From Lactobacillus sp. CBA3605 (GTDB lineage Bacteria; Bacillota; Bacilli; Lactobacillales; Lactobacillaceae), in assembly GCF_002970915.1 (NCBI RefSeq), contig NZ_CP027190.1, positions 1,860,001 to 1,924,000 on the forward strand: a stretch of DNA of 64,000 nucleotides, read 5' to 3'. Shown here piece by piece: positions 44,668-54,787 of this stretch (within the stretch, counting starts at the first letter, position 1; each line of letters begins with the position of its first letter). The notes under the pieces are model-generated. The model was not told the origin of the DNA, did no database searches, and saw only the letters and a list, made by a program, of their open reading frames with translations. The translations under genes were made by a program, and so were the position numbers.

Positions 44668-45714
44668 TTAATAACCAACTAGTTTATGGGTTGGGGCATA
44701 CCATTTATCATTAACCTTAACTAATTGTGATTTGTTAGATTGCTTAGGGAATAATTTTGGTGTTTTAGCACCAGGTGCTGAGAAAATGGCTTTATTTTGA
44801 GCAAAAGATTTTGAAGTGAATTCATCCGCAATCTTCTTTTGGTCAGTTTTGCTGAGTGTCTTCGTATTGTAAACCCATGGTCCTTGTTGTACGGGCATTT
44901 TTGCGATGTCGACGACTTGTTGACCCTTAAGGGTATCGAATGGTGCTGCCGCATCGTCTTTAACAGTAAAAGTTGAGCCAAGCTTATTCCATGAACCGCT
45001 AGTCACTTTGAGGTATGGCATTAAGTCAGTATCATCAAAGGCTGCAACGTCAACATCGCCCTTGATTAAGTTCACAGCAGAACCTTGATGAGAGCCGCCG
45101 TAAAGGACTTTACTGAAGAATTCACCATTTTGAGTTAAGGTATCTTTGTCCTTACTCTTAATCTTGAATTCGCGTGTTAATTCAGCGGTTGGTACTAAGA
45201 AACCGGAAGTGGAACTATTGGAAACATAGGACATCCGTTTGCCTTTGACATTTTTTATGCTATATTTGCCGTCGACTTGGTACTTGTGCGCGTCTTTTTG
45301 TTGTACCATTAGGTAAGAATTGTATGAGGCGTCTTTTAAAGTGCCTTTGGCATCAGATTGGGCGGCAAAAGGTTGCACATCTTTGCTAAGGTGGTTGGCT
45401 TGGATATAACCATTGGCGCCCATGTAAGCAACTTGAGCTTTACCTGAAGCAATGGCTTGAATCGCAACATTATAATCAGTGGTTGTTTGTAATTGGACTG
45501 TCTTACCGGTGACTTTTTCGATGGATTTTTTCAAAGCTGCTCGTGAGCCAGAAAAACTTTTAGCAGATTCATTAGGATAGAAGACCACAGAAATAGTCCC
45601 TTTATTGGCACTGCTACTTTTCTTAGTACTAGTGCCACTAGCACAACCGGCTAAGCCTAACCCTAAAACTGAAATCATTGAAACCCCTAAAAGTGACTTA
45701 CTAATCTTTGACAT
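44668..45714 (-). CDS. phnD: Phosphonate ABC transporter substrate-binding lipoprotein
   Basis: 348 residues. The lipoprotein signal ends in LAGC (Cys at about 29). The periplasmic-binding-protein-like fold has VVFYPNESAKSF near its start and SNSSTSGFLVP and GGSHQGSAVNLIKGDVDVAAFDD, typical of PhnD proteins. It captures phosphonates such as 2-aminoethylphosphonate outside the cell. First gene of the operon, under a PhoP-like promoter. The ATG at 45714 follows GGAGG. Confidence 0.93.
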   Translation of the reverse strand: MSKISKSLLGVSMISVLGLGLAGCASGTSTKKSSSANKGTISVVFYPNESAKSFSGSRAALKKSIEKVTGKTVQLQTTTDYNVAIQAIASGKAQVAYMGANGYIQANHLSKDVQPFAAQSDAKGTLKDASYNSYLMVQQKDAHKYQVDGKYSIKNVKGKRMSYVSNSSTSGFLVPTAELTREFKIKSKDKDTLTQNGEFFSKVLYGGSHQGSAVNLIKGDVDVAAFDDTDLMPYLKVTSGSWNKLGSTFTVKDDAAAPFDTLKGQQVVDIAKMPVQQGPWVYNTKTLSKTDQKKIADEFTSKSFAQNKAIFSAPGAKTPKLFPKQSNKSQLVKVNDKWYAPTHKLVGY

Positions 45715-45751
45715 AATTTCAAATACCTCCAAGTAATTTAGTTACCTGTGT

Positions 45752-45827
45752 AGCATATCAAGTGAATGTAAAGGTGTTTACAAGTATCGGTGAATAATAC
45801 GTATAAGTTATGTAAATGAAGTTTACC
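45752..45827 (-). promoter_or_regulatory. phn operon promoter with 11-bp-phased PhoP-like boxes
   Basis: Reading the minus strand toward phnD: GGTAAA (45827-45822), TTTACA (45816-45811), TATACG (45805-45800), TTCACC (45794-45789), TTGTAA (45783-45778), TTTACA (45772-45767), each separated by 5 bp, so the period is exactly 11. Nine bases after the last hexamer comes the -10 TATGCT (45757-45752), itself extended by TGA. No -35 consensus is present. This is the geometry of PhoP-activated promoters in Bacillus. The same layout is found before pstS. Confidence 0.72.
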
Positions 45828-45909
45828 GATTAATTACATCGTAAATATTTAGGGAGGAAATCAGGGGATTGAGTGGTGCTAAGATTATATTTTTTGTAAA
45901 AAGTTGATG

Positions 45910-45962
45910 ATTTGCTTATGAGTCACTTGAAAACAAAGGGATAGCTTTCAAAGTAAGCAAAT
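45910..45962 (+). other. Inverted repeat upstream of tsaB
   Basis: ATTTGCTTA (45910-45918) pairs with TAAGCAAAT (45954-45962), with an inner TTGAAA/TTTCAA pair (about 45927-45951). No T run follows. It lies directly before the likely -10 TATGAT (45964-45969). It could be an operator or an RNA stem. The rest of 45733-45909 is the phn control region. Confidence 0.45.
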
Positions 45963-46010
45963 TATGATAAGATATGTGAAGTAATTCAAAATGAGGAGCT
46001 TTTTAAAATT

Positions 46011-46736
46011 ATGAAGGTGTTGGCAATTGATACGTCCAACCGACCGTTAAGCGTGGCTGTTTTAGAGGACACTAAAGTTCTTGCCACAACGACAACTAAT
46101 GTTGGTCGCAATCATAGTAGTACGTTATTACCAATTATTGAAGCGACAATCACGCAGGCGGGCTTAACCGCAGCGGCATTGGATCGCGTGGTAGTGGCCA
46201 AGGGACCCGGGTCATATACCGGATTACGAATCGGGGTCACGACTGCCAAGACACTAGCCTATACGTTAGATAAAGAACTGGTAGGTATTTCTAGTCTTGC
46301 GGCTTTGGCTGGCAATGTGGTTGAAGAAGGACAATTAGTGGTACCTGTGTTTGATGCCCGACGTGATAATTTATTTACGGGATTATATCGGATTGTGCAT
46401 CAACGACCAGTGTCGGTGATTGCAGACCAGCATGTGAGTGTAACCGAGTGGTGTCAACAATTAATCGCATATCAAGAATCAATTGTCTTTATTGGTGCGG
46501 ATGTGGCAATAACGCAAGCGACGCTCAGTGCGCAACTTGGTGATCGGTTTGTTCGCGCCCAACCACAATTAGATTTACCGCAAGCAGCTGTACTTGGTTT
46601 ATTAGGCTTAACGGCCACTCCTGTGCAACAGCTACACAATTTTGTGCCCAATTACTTACGGCTAACGCAAGCAGAACGCGAATGGCTAGCCAAACATCCG
46701 AAAGAGGACCATGCCCCATATGTTGAGAAGATTTAA
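46011..46736 (+). CDS. tsaB: tRNA threonylcarbamoyladenosine biosynthesis protein TsaB
   Basis: 241 residues, an ASKHA-fold partner of TsaD in making t6A37 of tRNA. AIDTSNRPLSVAV and VVAKGPGSYTGLRIGVTTAKTLAY are diagnostic. It starts the tsaB-rimI-GNAT-tsaD operon. TsaE and TsaC, the other members of the pathway, are not in this window. Confidence 0.95.
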   Translation: MKVLAIDTSNRPLSVAVLEDTKVLATTTTNVGRNHSSTLLPIIEATITQAGLTAAALDRVVVAKGPGSYTGLRIGVTTAKTLAYTLDKELVGISSLAALAGNVVEEGQLVVPVFDARRDNLFTGLYRIVHQRPVSVIADQHVSVTEWCQQLIAYQESIVFIGADVAITQATLSAQLGDRFVRAQPQLDLPQAAVLGLLGLTATPVQQLHNFVPNYLRLTQAEREWLAKHPKEDHAPYVEKI

Positions 46737-47301
46737 GCAGTACTTTCAGAGAGTAACGAAAAACCGTAGTCAACGCCGTCAAAAAATAATGACGATTGAT
46801 AATCACGTTGTGCAAGTTGGTCCGACCGGGTACTATGTCTCGCGGGCCCTGATTACAGATGTCCCAGAGATGTTAGCCATTGAGCGCGCCGTTTATGCGG
46901 GCAAGACCCCTTGGGACGAAAACGCCTTTAAGACTGAACTGCGTCGTCAAAGTGGTCGTTTTTATATTGTTATGCGTCATGAAGATCGGCTGTGTGCCTT
47001 TTGTGGATGTGCTTTTGATGATCGGCGTCAAGATGCGCATATTACGAATATTGCCGTTCATCCTGATTTTCAAAATCAAGGGTTGGGTCGGTACATGATG
47101 ACAACGATGATTGAACGAGCTGGGTATTTAAATTATCGGACGGTGACCTTAGAGGTTCGGGCTAGTAACGTGAACGCACAACGTTTATACACTAGTTTGG
47201 GATTTGAAAAGACCGGCATCAAGAAACGGTATTATTTTGGTGATCATGAGGATGCGCTTGATATGACGTATCATTTACCGGTAGCCACTGCTAATGACTG
47301 A
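46720..47301 (+). CDS. rimI: Ribosomal-protein-alanine N-acetyltransferase RimI-like
   Basis: 193-residue GNAT protein with a basic N-terminal extension of about 27 residues. Motif A is NIAVHPDFQNQGLGRYMM (Q/RxxGxG/A), and motif B is LEVRASNVNAQRLYTSLGF. It is predicted to acetylate the N-terminal Ala of ribosomal protein S18. The ATG at 46720 gives better spacing to GAGGA than the ATG at 46711. It overlaps tsaB by 17 bases. Confidence 0.9.
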   Translation: MLRRFKQYFQRVTKNRSQRRQKIMTIDNHVVQVGPTGYYVSRALITDVPEMLAIERAVYAGKTPWDENAFKTELRRQSGRFYIVMRHEDRLCAFCGCAFDDRRQDAHITNIAVHPDFQNQGLGRYMMTTMIERAGYLNYRTVTLEVRASNVNAQRLYTSLGFEKTGIKKRYYFGDHEDALDMTYHLPVATAND

Positions 47302-47755
47302 GCGGCAGTTAATTGCCAGTTCGGTTTATGCAACTGAATCAGCTGTAGCTAAGCTGTGTTATGAGTTAGCCCAGTTAGCTTATCCTCAAGGTGCGCCTTG
47401 GCGGTTAGCAACTTTTGCAGCAGATTTGGCAATGCCCCAATCACTTTATCAGCTCTTAGTGGTGAGGGGGCAACCAATTGGATTTATCAGTTTGACGATA
47501 GTGTTGGATGAAGTTGAAATTACTAATGTGGCCATTGTGCCTGCCTATCAAGGCCAAGGCCATGCGACATTCATGTTGCAGACCGTCTTACGCCAGTTAC
47601 CCATAGCTAGTCAGGTTTTTTTAGAAGTTCGTGATAGTAACCACACTGCGCAACGGTTATATGCTCGGTGTGGTTTTTCGAAACTATCGACGCGGAAGGC
47701 GTATTATCAGCAACCGCGTGAAGATGCATTAATTATGCGAAAAATTATTAATTGA
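47294..47755 (+). CDS. GNAT family N-acetyltransferase, second RimI-like copy
   Basis: 153-residue GNAT domain. NVAIVPAYQGQGHATFML (motif A) and LEVRDSNHTAQRLYARCGF (motif B) closely resemble the upstream RimI, so it is a probable tandem duplicate that has lost the N-terminal extension. It overlaps the upstream gene by 8 bases. Whether it acetylates another ribosomal protein or a small molecule is not known. Confidence 0.87.
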   Translation: MTERQLIASSVYATESAVAKLCYELAQLAYPQGAPWRLATFAADLAMPQSLYQLLVVRGQPIGFISLTIVLDEVEITNVAIVPAYQGQGHATFMLQTVLRQLPIASQVFLEVRDSNHTAQRLYARCGFSKLSTRKAYYQQPREDALIMRKIIN

Positions 47756-47767
47756 GGATGATAACGC

Positions 47768-48805
47768 GTGGAAAAGCAAAATTTAATTTTAGCCTTTGAA
47801 TCTAGTTGTGATGAAACGAGTGTTGCCGTGATTGCGGATGGACAAACGATTCTGTCAAACGTGATTGCGACTCAAATTAATAGTCACAAACGATTCGGTG
47901 GTGTGGTGCCAGAAGTTGCTAGTCGCCATCATATTGAACAAATTACCTTATGCATTGAAGCGGCATTAACAGAAGCTAAGGTCACATATGATGACTTAGA
48001 TGCTGTTGCAGTGACGTACGGTCCAGGCTTAGTGGGCGCATTGTTGGTCGGAGTAAATGCGGCTAAAACGGTGGCCTATGCCCATCATTTACCTTTAATT
48101 CCAGTTAATCATATGGCCGGGCATATCTATGCAGCCCGGTTTATTAAGCCTTTTGAATTTCCGGTAATGGCGTTACTCGTTTCCGGTGGGCACACGGAAT
48201 TGGTGTATATGCAAGCGGACGGTCAGTTTGAAATCATCGGTGAAACCCGAGATGATGCGGCTGGTGAAGCTTATGATAAAATCGGTCGCGTTTTAGGTGT
48301 GCCCTATCCAGCTGGAAAAGTAATCGACGAAATGGCTCATCAAGGCCAAGATACGTTCAAATTTCCACGTGCCATGATTGATGAAGATAACTTTGACTTT
48401 AGTTTTAGTGGCTTAAAGAGTGCCTTTATCAATACGGTTCATCATGCCGATCAGATTGGTGAAACTTTGGATAAGAATGATTTAGCGGCTAGTTTTCAAG
48501 CTAGTGTGGTTGATGTTTTAACGAGCAAGACGATGCGCGTTTTAGAAAAGTATCCCGTTAAACAATTGGTATTGGCTGGTGGAGTTGCGGCTAATCAAGG
48601 ACTACGTGAACGGTTACAAAAAGTTCTGCCAACCAAGTTTCCGAACACTGAATTATTATTAGCACCTTTAAAATTATGTGGTGATAACGGGGCCATGATT
48701 GGCGCAGCTGCTTATGTGCAATATCAACACCAGCAATTTGGTGATGCAACGTTAAATGCTGATCCTAGCTTAGAATTTGATTGGATGCCCAATATGGTCC
48801 ACTAA
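47768..48805 (+). CDS. tsaD: tRNA N6-threonylcarbamoyltransferase TsaD
   Basis: 345-residue catalytic subunit of t6A synthesis. Metal ligands are in the HMAGHIYAA motif (two His); [12 protein letters not shown] opens the protein and [11 protein letters not shown] and [15 protein letters not shown] complete the ASKHA fold. The GTG at 47768 has GAGGATG 7 nt upstream. The operon ends here at a very long hairpin. Confidence 0.97.
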   Translation: MEKQNLILAFESSCDETSVAVIADGQTILSNVIATQINSHKRFGGVVPEVASRHHIEQITLCIEAALTEAKVTYDDLDAVAVTYGPGLVGALLVGVNAAKTVAYAHHLPLIPVNHMAGHIYAARFIKPFEFPVMALLVSGGHTELVYMQADGQFEIIGETRDDAAGEAYDKIGRVLGVPYPAGKVIDEMAHQGQDTFKFPRAMIDEDNFDFSFSGLKSAFINTVHHADQIGETLDKNDLAASFQASVVDVLTSKTMRVLEKYPVKQLVLAGGVAANQGLRERLQKVLPTKFPNTELLLAPLKLCGDNGAMIGAAAYVQYQHQQFGDATLNADPSLEFDWMPNMVH

Positions 48806-48840
48806 AAAATGAGTGGGGATACATTTTGACACCCTCGATG

Positions 48841-48907
48841 ACCGATACTAAAACAATCACCGCAAGAAGTTGTGAATTCTTGCAGTGATTGTTTTAGTAT
48901 CGGTCTT
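48841..48907. terminator. Long bidirectional terminator between tsaD and the ABC-F gene
   Basis: A 28-bp stem (48841-48868 with 48877-48904) with only one mismatch and an 8-nt loop, then TTTTAT. It serves both converging genes. Confidence 0.9.
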
Positions 48908-48912
48908 TTATA

Positions 48913-50895
48913 TTAAGCTAGGTTTTCCAAGGCTTCAGCTTGTTCAGTCCAGTCGTTTTCAGCTTGTTCGTGTGCTGCGTTAACTTGTTCCAATTGTTGT
49001 TGAAATTCTTGTAATTTTGTCGCATCAGCAAAGACGGCTGGTTGGGACATTTGTTCTTGAATTTCTGTAGCCTTAGTTTCTAAGTCGCTCATTTGTTGTT
49101 CTAGCGCGGCAACTGAACGTTCTAACTTACGCTTAGTCCGTTGTTGTTGTTTGCTGGCTTGATAGGTTTGTTGTCCCTTGGACTGGGTCACCGGCGTACC
49201 GGCTTCACTAATGGCTGTAGCTGCGTTAATTGCGTCATTAGCTGCAGCCTCGCTAGCTGCCAATTCGGCTAACTCAGCTTGTTCTTGCTTTTTATCAATA
49301 TAATAATCATAGTCACCTAAGAACAGTTCCGTGCCAGTTGGGGACACTTCAACAACACTGGTGGCAACTTGATTAATGAAATAACGGTCATGTGAGACGA
49401 ATAAGAGGGTCCCGTCAAAATCGTTAAGCGCAACTTCTAATACCTCACGACTGTCAATATCCAAGTGATTGGTCGGTTCGTCTAGGATTAAAAAGTTGTC
49501 ATTTTCCATGGCTAACTTGGTCAGCAGTAAGCGTGCCCGTTCGCCCCCAGATAAGGAACCGATTGATTTATCGACATCGGCACCAGTAAACAAGAAACTA
49601 CCTAAAATGGTTCGAATATCTTTTTCGGGAGTGGTAGCATGTTCGTCCCAAAGTTCACTAAGGACGGTTTTTTTAGCATGCAAATTTTTTTGTTCCTGAT
49701 CGTAATAACCGGTAACGACATTGGTGCCAAAGACCGCTTGCCCTTTAATAAATGGAATTTGACCTAGAATACTTTTCAGAAGGGTTGATTTACCAATCCC
49801 ATTGGGACCCACGATGGCAATTGCTTCATGTTTTTTGATATTTAATGTGTCCGGTGATGACAAGATTTGATCTTGATAGCCAACCGCCGCATCTTTGACA
49901 GTTAAGACAATGTTGCCACTCTGTTTGGCTGCATGAAAGCCAAAGTGGGCGGTTTTTTCATCACCTTCGGGGCGGTCCAAACGCGTCATTCTTTCGAGTT
50001 GTTTTCGTCGTGATTGGGCCCGCTTGGTGGTTGAGGCTCGTACGATATTCCGATTGACAAAGTCTTCTAATTTATTGATTTCGGTCTGTTGTTTTTCATA
50101 ATGCTTCCATTCCGCTTGAATGCGAGCCGCTTTTTGTTGGACATATTGATCATAATTACCGGTATAATGTACCATTTCATGATGAGATAAATCGTAGACT
50201 TCATTGACGACCCGATCTAAGAAGTAGCGGTCATGACTCACAATTAGCAAGGCGCCCGTGTAGGATTGAAGATAACTTTCGAGCCAAGTGAGCGTTTCAA
50301 CGTCCAAATGATTGGTTGGTTCATCCAAAATGAGTAAATCACGTTTTTCTAATAGTAGTTTGGCGAGAGCCAGCTGAGTTTTTTGGCCTCCCGATAGCTC
50401 AGTAACGGATTTGTCATAAACATCAGCATTGAATTGAAAACCATGCAAAACACCCCGGATTTCAGCCTGGTAACCGTAACCATTTTTTTGTTGAAATTCA
50501 GTTTGAACCTGGTCATAGGTCTTTAGTGTTTGCTGGTAAGTCGGGTCATCAGCAATAACTTCAGGATCACTTAATTGGGCTTCTAACCGGTGCATTTGAG
50601 CTTCTAGTTGATGTAGTTCAGCGAAGACACTGCTCATTTCTTCCCAAATCGTATGGGCACTGTTTAAGCCTTGATCTTGAGCCAAATAGCCGATGGTTAA
50701 GCCTTTACGCATTGAAATTTGACCTTCGTCAGGAACGGTTTCACCGGCAATCATTTTTAATAAGGTTGATTTACCAGCACCGTTGCGACCAACTAAGGCG
50801 ACGCGCGCATGGTCTTGAATATCTAATTGTACGTTATCGAACAAGACATCAGCGCCAAAACGCCGCATGACTTGTTGTACTTGTAGTAAAATCAC
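48913..50895 (-). CDS. ABC-F family ATPase (YdiF type, ribosome-associated)
   Basis: 660-residue soluble protein with two ABC domains and no membrane part. Walker A motifs are GRNGAGKSTLLK and [12 protein letters not shown]; signatures are LSGGQKTQLALAK and LSGGERARLLLTK; Walker B motifs are ILDEPTNHLDV and ILDEPTNHLDI. Between them lies the basic helical linker (about residues 240-320) that reaches the peptidyl-transferase region in ABC-F factors. The C-terminal 110 residues are a coiled coil. Synteny with tsaD and rex matches Bacillus ydiF. A GTG start with AAAGGAG upstream. Confidence 0.93.
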   Translation of the reverse strand: MILLQVQQVMRRFGADVLFDNVQLDIQDHARVALVGRNGAGKSTLLKMIAGETVPDEGQISMRKGLTIGYLAQDQGLNSAHTIWEEMSSVFAELHQLEAQMHRLEAQLSDPEVIADDPTYQQTLKTYDQVQTEFQQKNGYGYQAEIRGVLHGFQFNADVYDKSVTELSGGQKTQLALAKLLLEKRDLLILDEPTNHLDVETLTWLESYLQSYTGALLIVSHDRYFLDRVVNEVYDLSHHEMVHYTGNYDQYVQQKAARIQAEWKHYEKQQTEINKLEDFVNRNIVRASTTKRAQSRRKQLERMTRLDRPEGDEKTAHFGFHAAKQSGNIVLTVKDAAVGYQDQILSSPDTLNIKKHEAIAIVGPNGIGKSTLLKSILGQIPFIKGQAVFGTNVVTGYYDQEQKNLHAKKTVLSELWDEHATTPEKDIRTILGSFLFTGADVDKSIGSLSGGERARLLLTKLAMENDNFLILDEPTNHLDIDSREVLEVALNDFDGTLLFVSHDRYFINQVATSVVEVSPTGTELFLGDYDYYIDKKQEQAELAELAASEAAANDAINAATAISEAGTPVTQSKGQQTYQASKQQQRTKRKLERSVAALEQQMSDLETKATEIQEQMSQPAVFADATKLQEFQQQLEQVNAAHEQAENDWTEQAEALENLA

Positions 50896-50990
50896 GTTTT
50901 TTTAAACTCCTTTCGAGGTGGATTCGTCAAATAATTGTAGCATATTGTCGTTGTTAGCCCTAGTGAAAGGGAATAATAAGTAAATATTAT

Positions 50991-51018
50991 TTCACAAAGT
51001 GGCCTGTTATGCTAGAAT
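50991..51018 (+). promoter_or_regulatory. Promoter of rex
   Basis: -35 TTCACA (50991-50996), 16 bp, -10 TAGAAT (51013-51018) with TGC before it. TTCACAAA occurs here and again at 51031-51038; these are Rex half-sites at best, and no full TTGTGAA...TTCACAA operator is present. Confidence 0.55.
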
Positions 51019-51061
51019 AGTGTCAGCAAATTCACAAACTTTTGATAAGGAGGGTCGTCAA

Positions 51062-51718
51062 ATGGCAGAAACAAAAATTCCACGGGCAACGGCCAAGCGG
51101 TTACCGATATACTATCGGTATTTGAACATTTTATTAGATGCTGACAAGAAACGGGTTTCGTCAACGGAGCTGTCAGAAGCAGTTAAAGTTGATTCAGCTA
51201 CGATTCGACGAGATTTTTCATATTTTGGGGCATTAGGCAAACGCGGGTATGGCTATGATGTTGAAAAGCTCTTGGCATTTTTTAAGAAAATTTTAAATCA
51301 AGATACGTTGACTAACGTGGCCTTGATTGGGGTCGGAAATTTGGGTCATGCGTTACTTAATTTTAATTTTCATAAAAATAGCAATGTCCGTATTTCAGCA
51401 GCTTTTGATGTTAACGAATCAATCGCTAATACGGTTCAAAGCGGCGTTCCCGTCTATCCAATGGCGGAATTAAAGAAACAATTAATTGAACAACAAATTG
51501 AGATTGCCATTTTAACGGTGCCAACTTCAGTCGTTCAAGACGTTACGGATGAACTAGTTGATGCTAACGTTAAAGGGATTATGAACTTTACGCCGTTACG
51601 CATTTCAGTGCCTGAGACTATTCGGGTTCAAAATGTTGATTTAACGAATGAATTGCAAACCTTAATTTATTTCATTGAACATTATGGGGAACAGCTTGGC
51701 GATAAATCAGCTGAATAA
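51062..51718 (+). CDS. rex: Redox-sensing transcriptional repressor Rex
   Basis: 218 residues. The N-terminal winged helix has [23 protein letters not shown] in family form (core RRDFSYFG), followed by a Rossmann fold ([15 protein letters not shown]) that senses NADH/NAD+. It represses fermentative and NADH-recycling genes until NADH rises. The ATG at 51062 has AAGGAGGG upstream; a longer frame from 50999 runs through the promoter. Position before groESL is conserved in Firmicutes. Confidence 0.96.
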   Translation: MAETKIPRATAKRLPIYYRYLNILLDADKKRVSSTELSEAVKVDSATIRRDFSYFGALGKRGYGYDVEKLLAFFKKILNQDTLTNVALIGVGNLGHALLNFNFHKNSNVRISAAFDVNESIANTVQSGVPVYPMAELKKQLIEQQIEIAILTVPTSVVQDVTDELVDANVKGIMNFTPLRISVPETIRVQNVDLTNELQTLIYFIEHYGEQLGDKSAE

Positions 51719-51730
51719 TATTTAGTTAGC

Positions 51731-51766
51731 AAAAGACGCAACCAAAAAATGGTTGCGTCTTTTAGT
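51731..51766. terminator. Bidirectional terminator between rex and the CPBP gene
   Basis: AAAAGACGCAACCA (51731-51744) pairs perfectly with 51750-51763, with T-rich and A-rich flanks. Confidence 0.92.
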
Positions 51767-51770
51767 CATT

Positions 51771-52406
51771 CTAAGTTAAAAATAAAGGTAAGACTGCGAC
51801 AACATTCATCAAAATATGCGCAATCATTGAGGTTTGAATGCGACCGGTGTGCCGGTACAGCCAACAAAAGAGGAGTCCAATAAAGGCATATAAAATTAAG
51901 TGTCCATCCGCATGAGCAAAACTAAATAGTAAACTAGAAATAACAGCGGCACCGACTGTTCCAGTAACCGTCGTTAGGTTACCGAAGATAACTTTACGAA
52001 AGACGATTTCTTCCATAATTGGCGCCCCAACGAGCACTGCCAGTAAGAAGAAGGGATATTTCTGGCCAATGGTGAGTAACGTGTTGGTATTGGCCGAGGC
52101 CGTTGACTGGCCGAGCAGTTGTGTCAAGCGTAGAATAACGACTTGACCGGCAAGCACTAAGACGACTCCGATAAGCCCCCATAGAACCGTACTGACCCAA
52201 TTCTTAGGCTGTTGTTCGACAGCATTAGGCGTTTTAGTTCGCCAGGCGAGCCATACTAAGATGATAGCGCCTAGTAAGTAATCCAAGGTTTGAATTAAGA
52301 AAATCCAAGATCCAAGCTGATGAAATCCTTGGGCTAATAAAGTGGGTAGGGCATAGATAATAAAATAGACGATTAAAACCGTCAGCGATTGGCGTCGATT
52401 AGCCAT
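51771..52406 (-). CDS. CPBP family intramembrane glutamic endopeptidase
   Basis: 211 residues with about six membrane helices. CPBP motifs: EEIVFRKVIFG (motif 1, EExxxR), FSFAHADGHL (motif 2, FxxxH) and HILMNVVAVL (motif 3, HxxxN). Rce1-like family members can process membrane peptides, and in lactobacilli relatives act in bacteriocin immunity; no bacteriocin gene is nearby. The ATG at 52406 follows AAGGACG. Confidence 0.88.
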   Translation of the reverse strand: MANRRQSLTVLIVYFIIYALPTLLAQGFHQLGSWIFLIQTLDYLLGAIILVWLAWRTKTPNAVEQQPKNWVSTVLWGLIGVVLVLAGQVVILRLTQLLGQSTASANTNTLLTIGQKYPFFLLAVLVGAPIMEEIVFRKVIFGNLTTVTGTVGAAVISSLLFSFAHADGHLILYAFIGLLFCWLYRHTGRIQTSMIAHILMNVVAVLPLFLT

Positions 52407-52506
52407 TAGCTCACGTCCTTTAACAATAAAATTTCGAGTCAGATTTGACTTAAGTAAGTTCATTATAATCGATTTGACTTTCTTTGACTAATTATTGACA
52501 AATAAC

Positions 52507-52534
52507 TTGCATTCTTAAATTAAAATGATATAGT
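52507..52534 (+). promoter_or_regulatory. Promoter of groESL
   Basis: -35 TTGCAT (52507-52512), 16 bp, -10 TATAGT (52529-52534) extended by TGA. Transcription would start near 52541, just before the CIRCE element. A TTGACA at 52495-52500 is too far from this -10, but could pair with TAAAAT (52521-52526) at 20 bp. Confidence 0.6.
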
Positions 52535-52545
52535 TATCTTTGTGA

Positions 52546-52572
52546 TTAGCACTTGATGTTTGTGAGTGCTAA
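52546..52572 (+). promoter_or_regulatory. CIRCE element (HrcA operator)
   Basis: TTAGCACTT (52546-52554), 9-nt spacer, GAGTGCTAA (52564-52572): the canonical heat-shock operator with one mismatch in the left arm. HrcA bound here would repress groESL until heat stress titrates GroEL. Confidence 0.95.
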
Positions 52573-52596
52573 AAAAGAATAAATGGAGGGATTCAC

Positions 52597-52881
52597 GTGT
52601 TAAAACCATTAGGTGATCGTGTCATCTTACAACAACAAGCAGAAGAAGAACAAACGATTGGTGGTATTGTTATTGCCAACAATGCTAAGGAAAAGCCACA
52701 AAGTGGTAAGGTTGTTGCTGTATCTGATGGCCGGATTTTAGATAACGGTTCAAAGGTTGCACCAAGCGTGAAAGTCGGCGATCAAGTATTGTTTGACAAG
52801 TACGCAGGTACTGAAGTTAAGTATGAAGGGTCAACTTATCTAGTCTTACACGAAAAAGATATTGTCGCGGTTGAAGACTAA
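52597..52881 (+). CDS. groES: Co-chaperonin GroES
   Basis: 94 residues, the standard size. [13 protein letters not shown] and [15 protein letters not shown] are the strand and mobile-loop regions that cap GroEL. The GTG at 52597 follows TGGAGGG. First gene of the CIRCE-controlled operon. Confidence 0.97.
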   Translation: MLKPLGDRVILQQQAEEEQTIGGIVIANNAKEKPQSGKVVAVSDGRILDNGSKVAPSVKVGDQVLFDKYAGTEVKYEGSTYLVLHEKDIVAVED

Positions 52882-52927
52882 TCCATTTAACTGATAGTAA
52901 TTAAAACAAAATTTATTTATGAGGTGA

Positions 52928-54562
<1,635 letters not shown>

Positions 54563-54576
54563 GCTTGCTGTTCAAA

Positions 54577-54607
54577 ACACCTACTCAGTCGAGTAGGTGT
54601 TTTTTTA
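54577..54607 (+). terminator. Terminator of groESL
   Basis: ACACCTACTC pairs with GAGTAGGTGT around the loop AGTC, followed by TTTTTT. Confidence 0.93.
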
Positions 54608-54733
54608 TGGTCGACTACTGGAATCAGCTGGGGACGCAACTAAATGGCTGTGAGTTCTGTGAGTAACAGCAAAAAAAATAATGTGATGGTCGAAACGTGT
54701 AGTATTTACTAATTTAAAGTAGTAAAATCTAGT

Positions 54734-54762
54734 TTGACTTATCACTTACTTGAAAATAATTA
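54734..54762 (+). promoter_or_regulatory. Promoter of kimA
   Basis: -35 TTGACT (54734-54739), 17 bp, -10 TAATTA (54757-54762). No ydaO-type c-di-AMP riboswitch can be made out between groEL and this gene. Confidence 0.5.
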
Positions 54763-54787
54763 TTTTGTGGATAAAGGAGTTATTAGC

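Noticed and set aside
50940..51040. Rex operator in the rex promoter
   Set aside because: Only TTCACAAA half-sites are present (50991 and 51031); no inverted pair with the right spacing.
54608..54787. Possible ydaO c-di-AMP riboswitch before kimA
   Set aside because: I could not find the two pseudo-symmetric conserved loops or a terminator stem; a covariance search would settle it.
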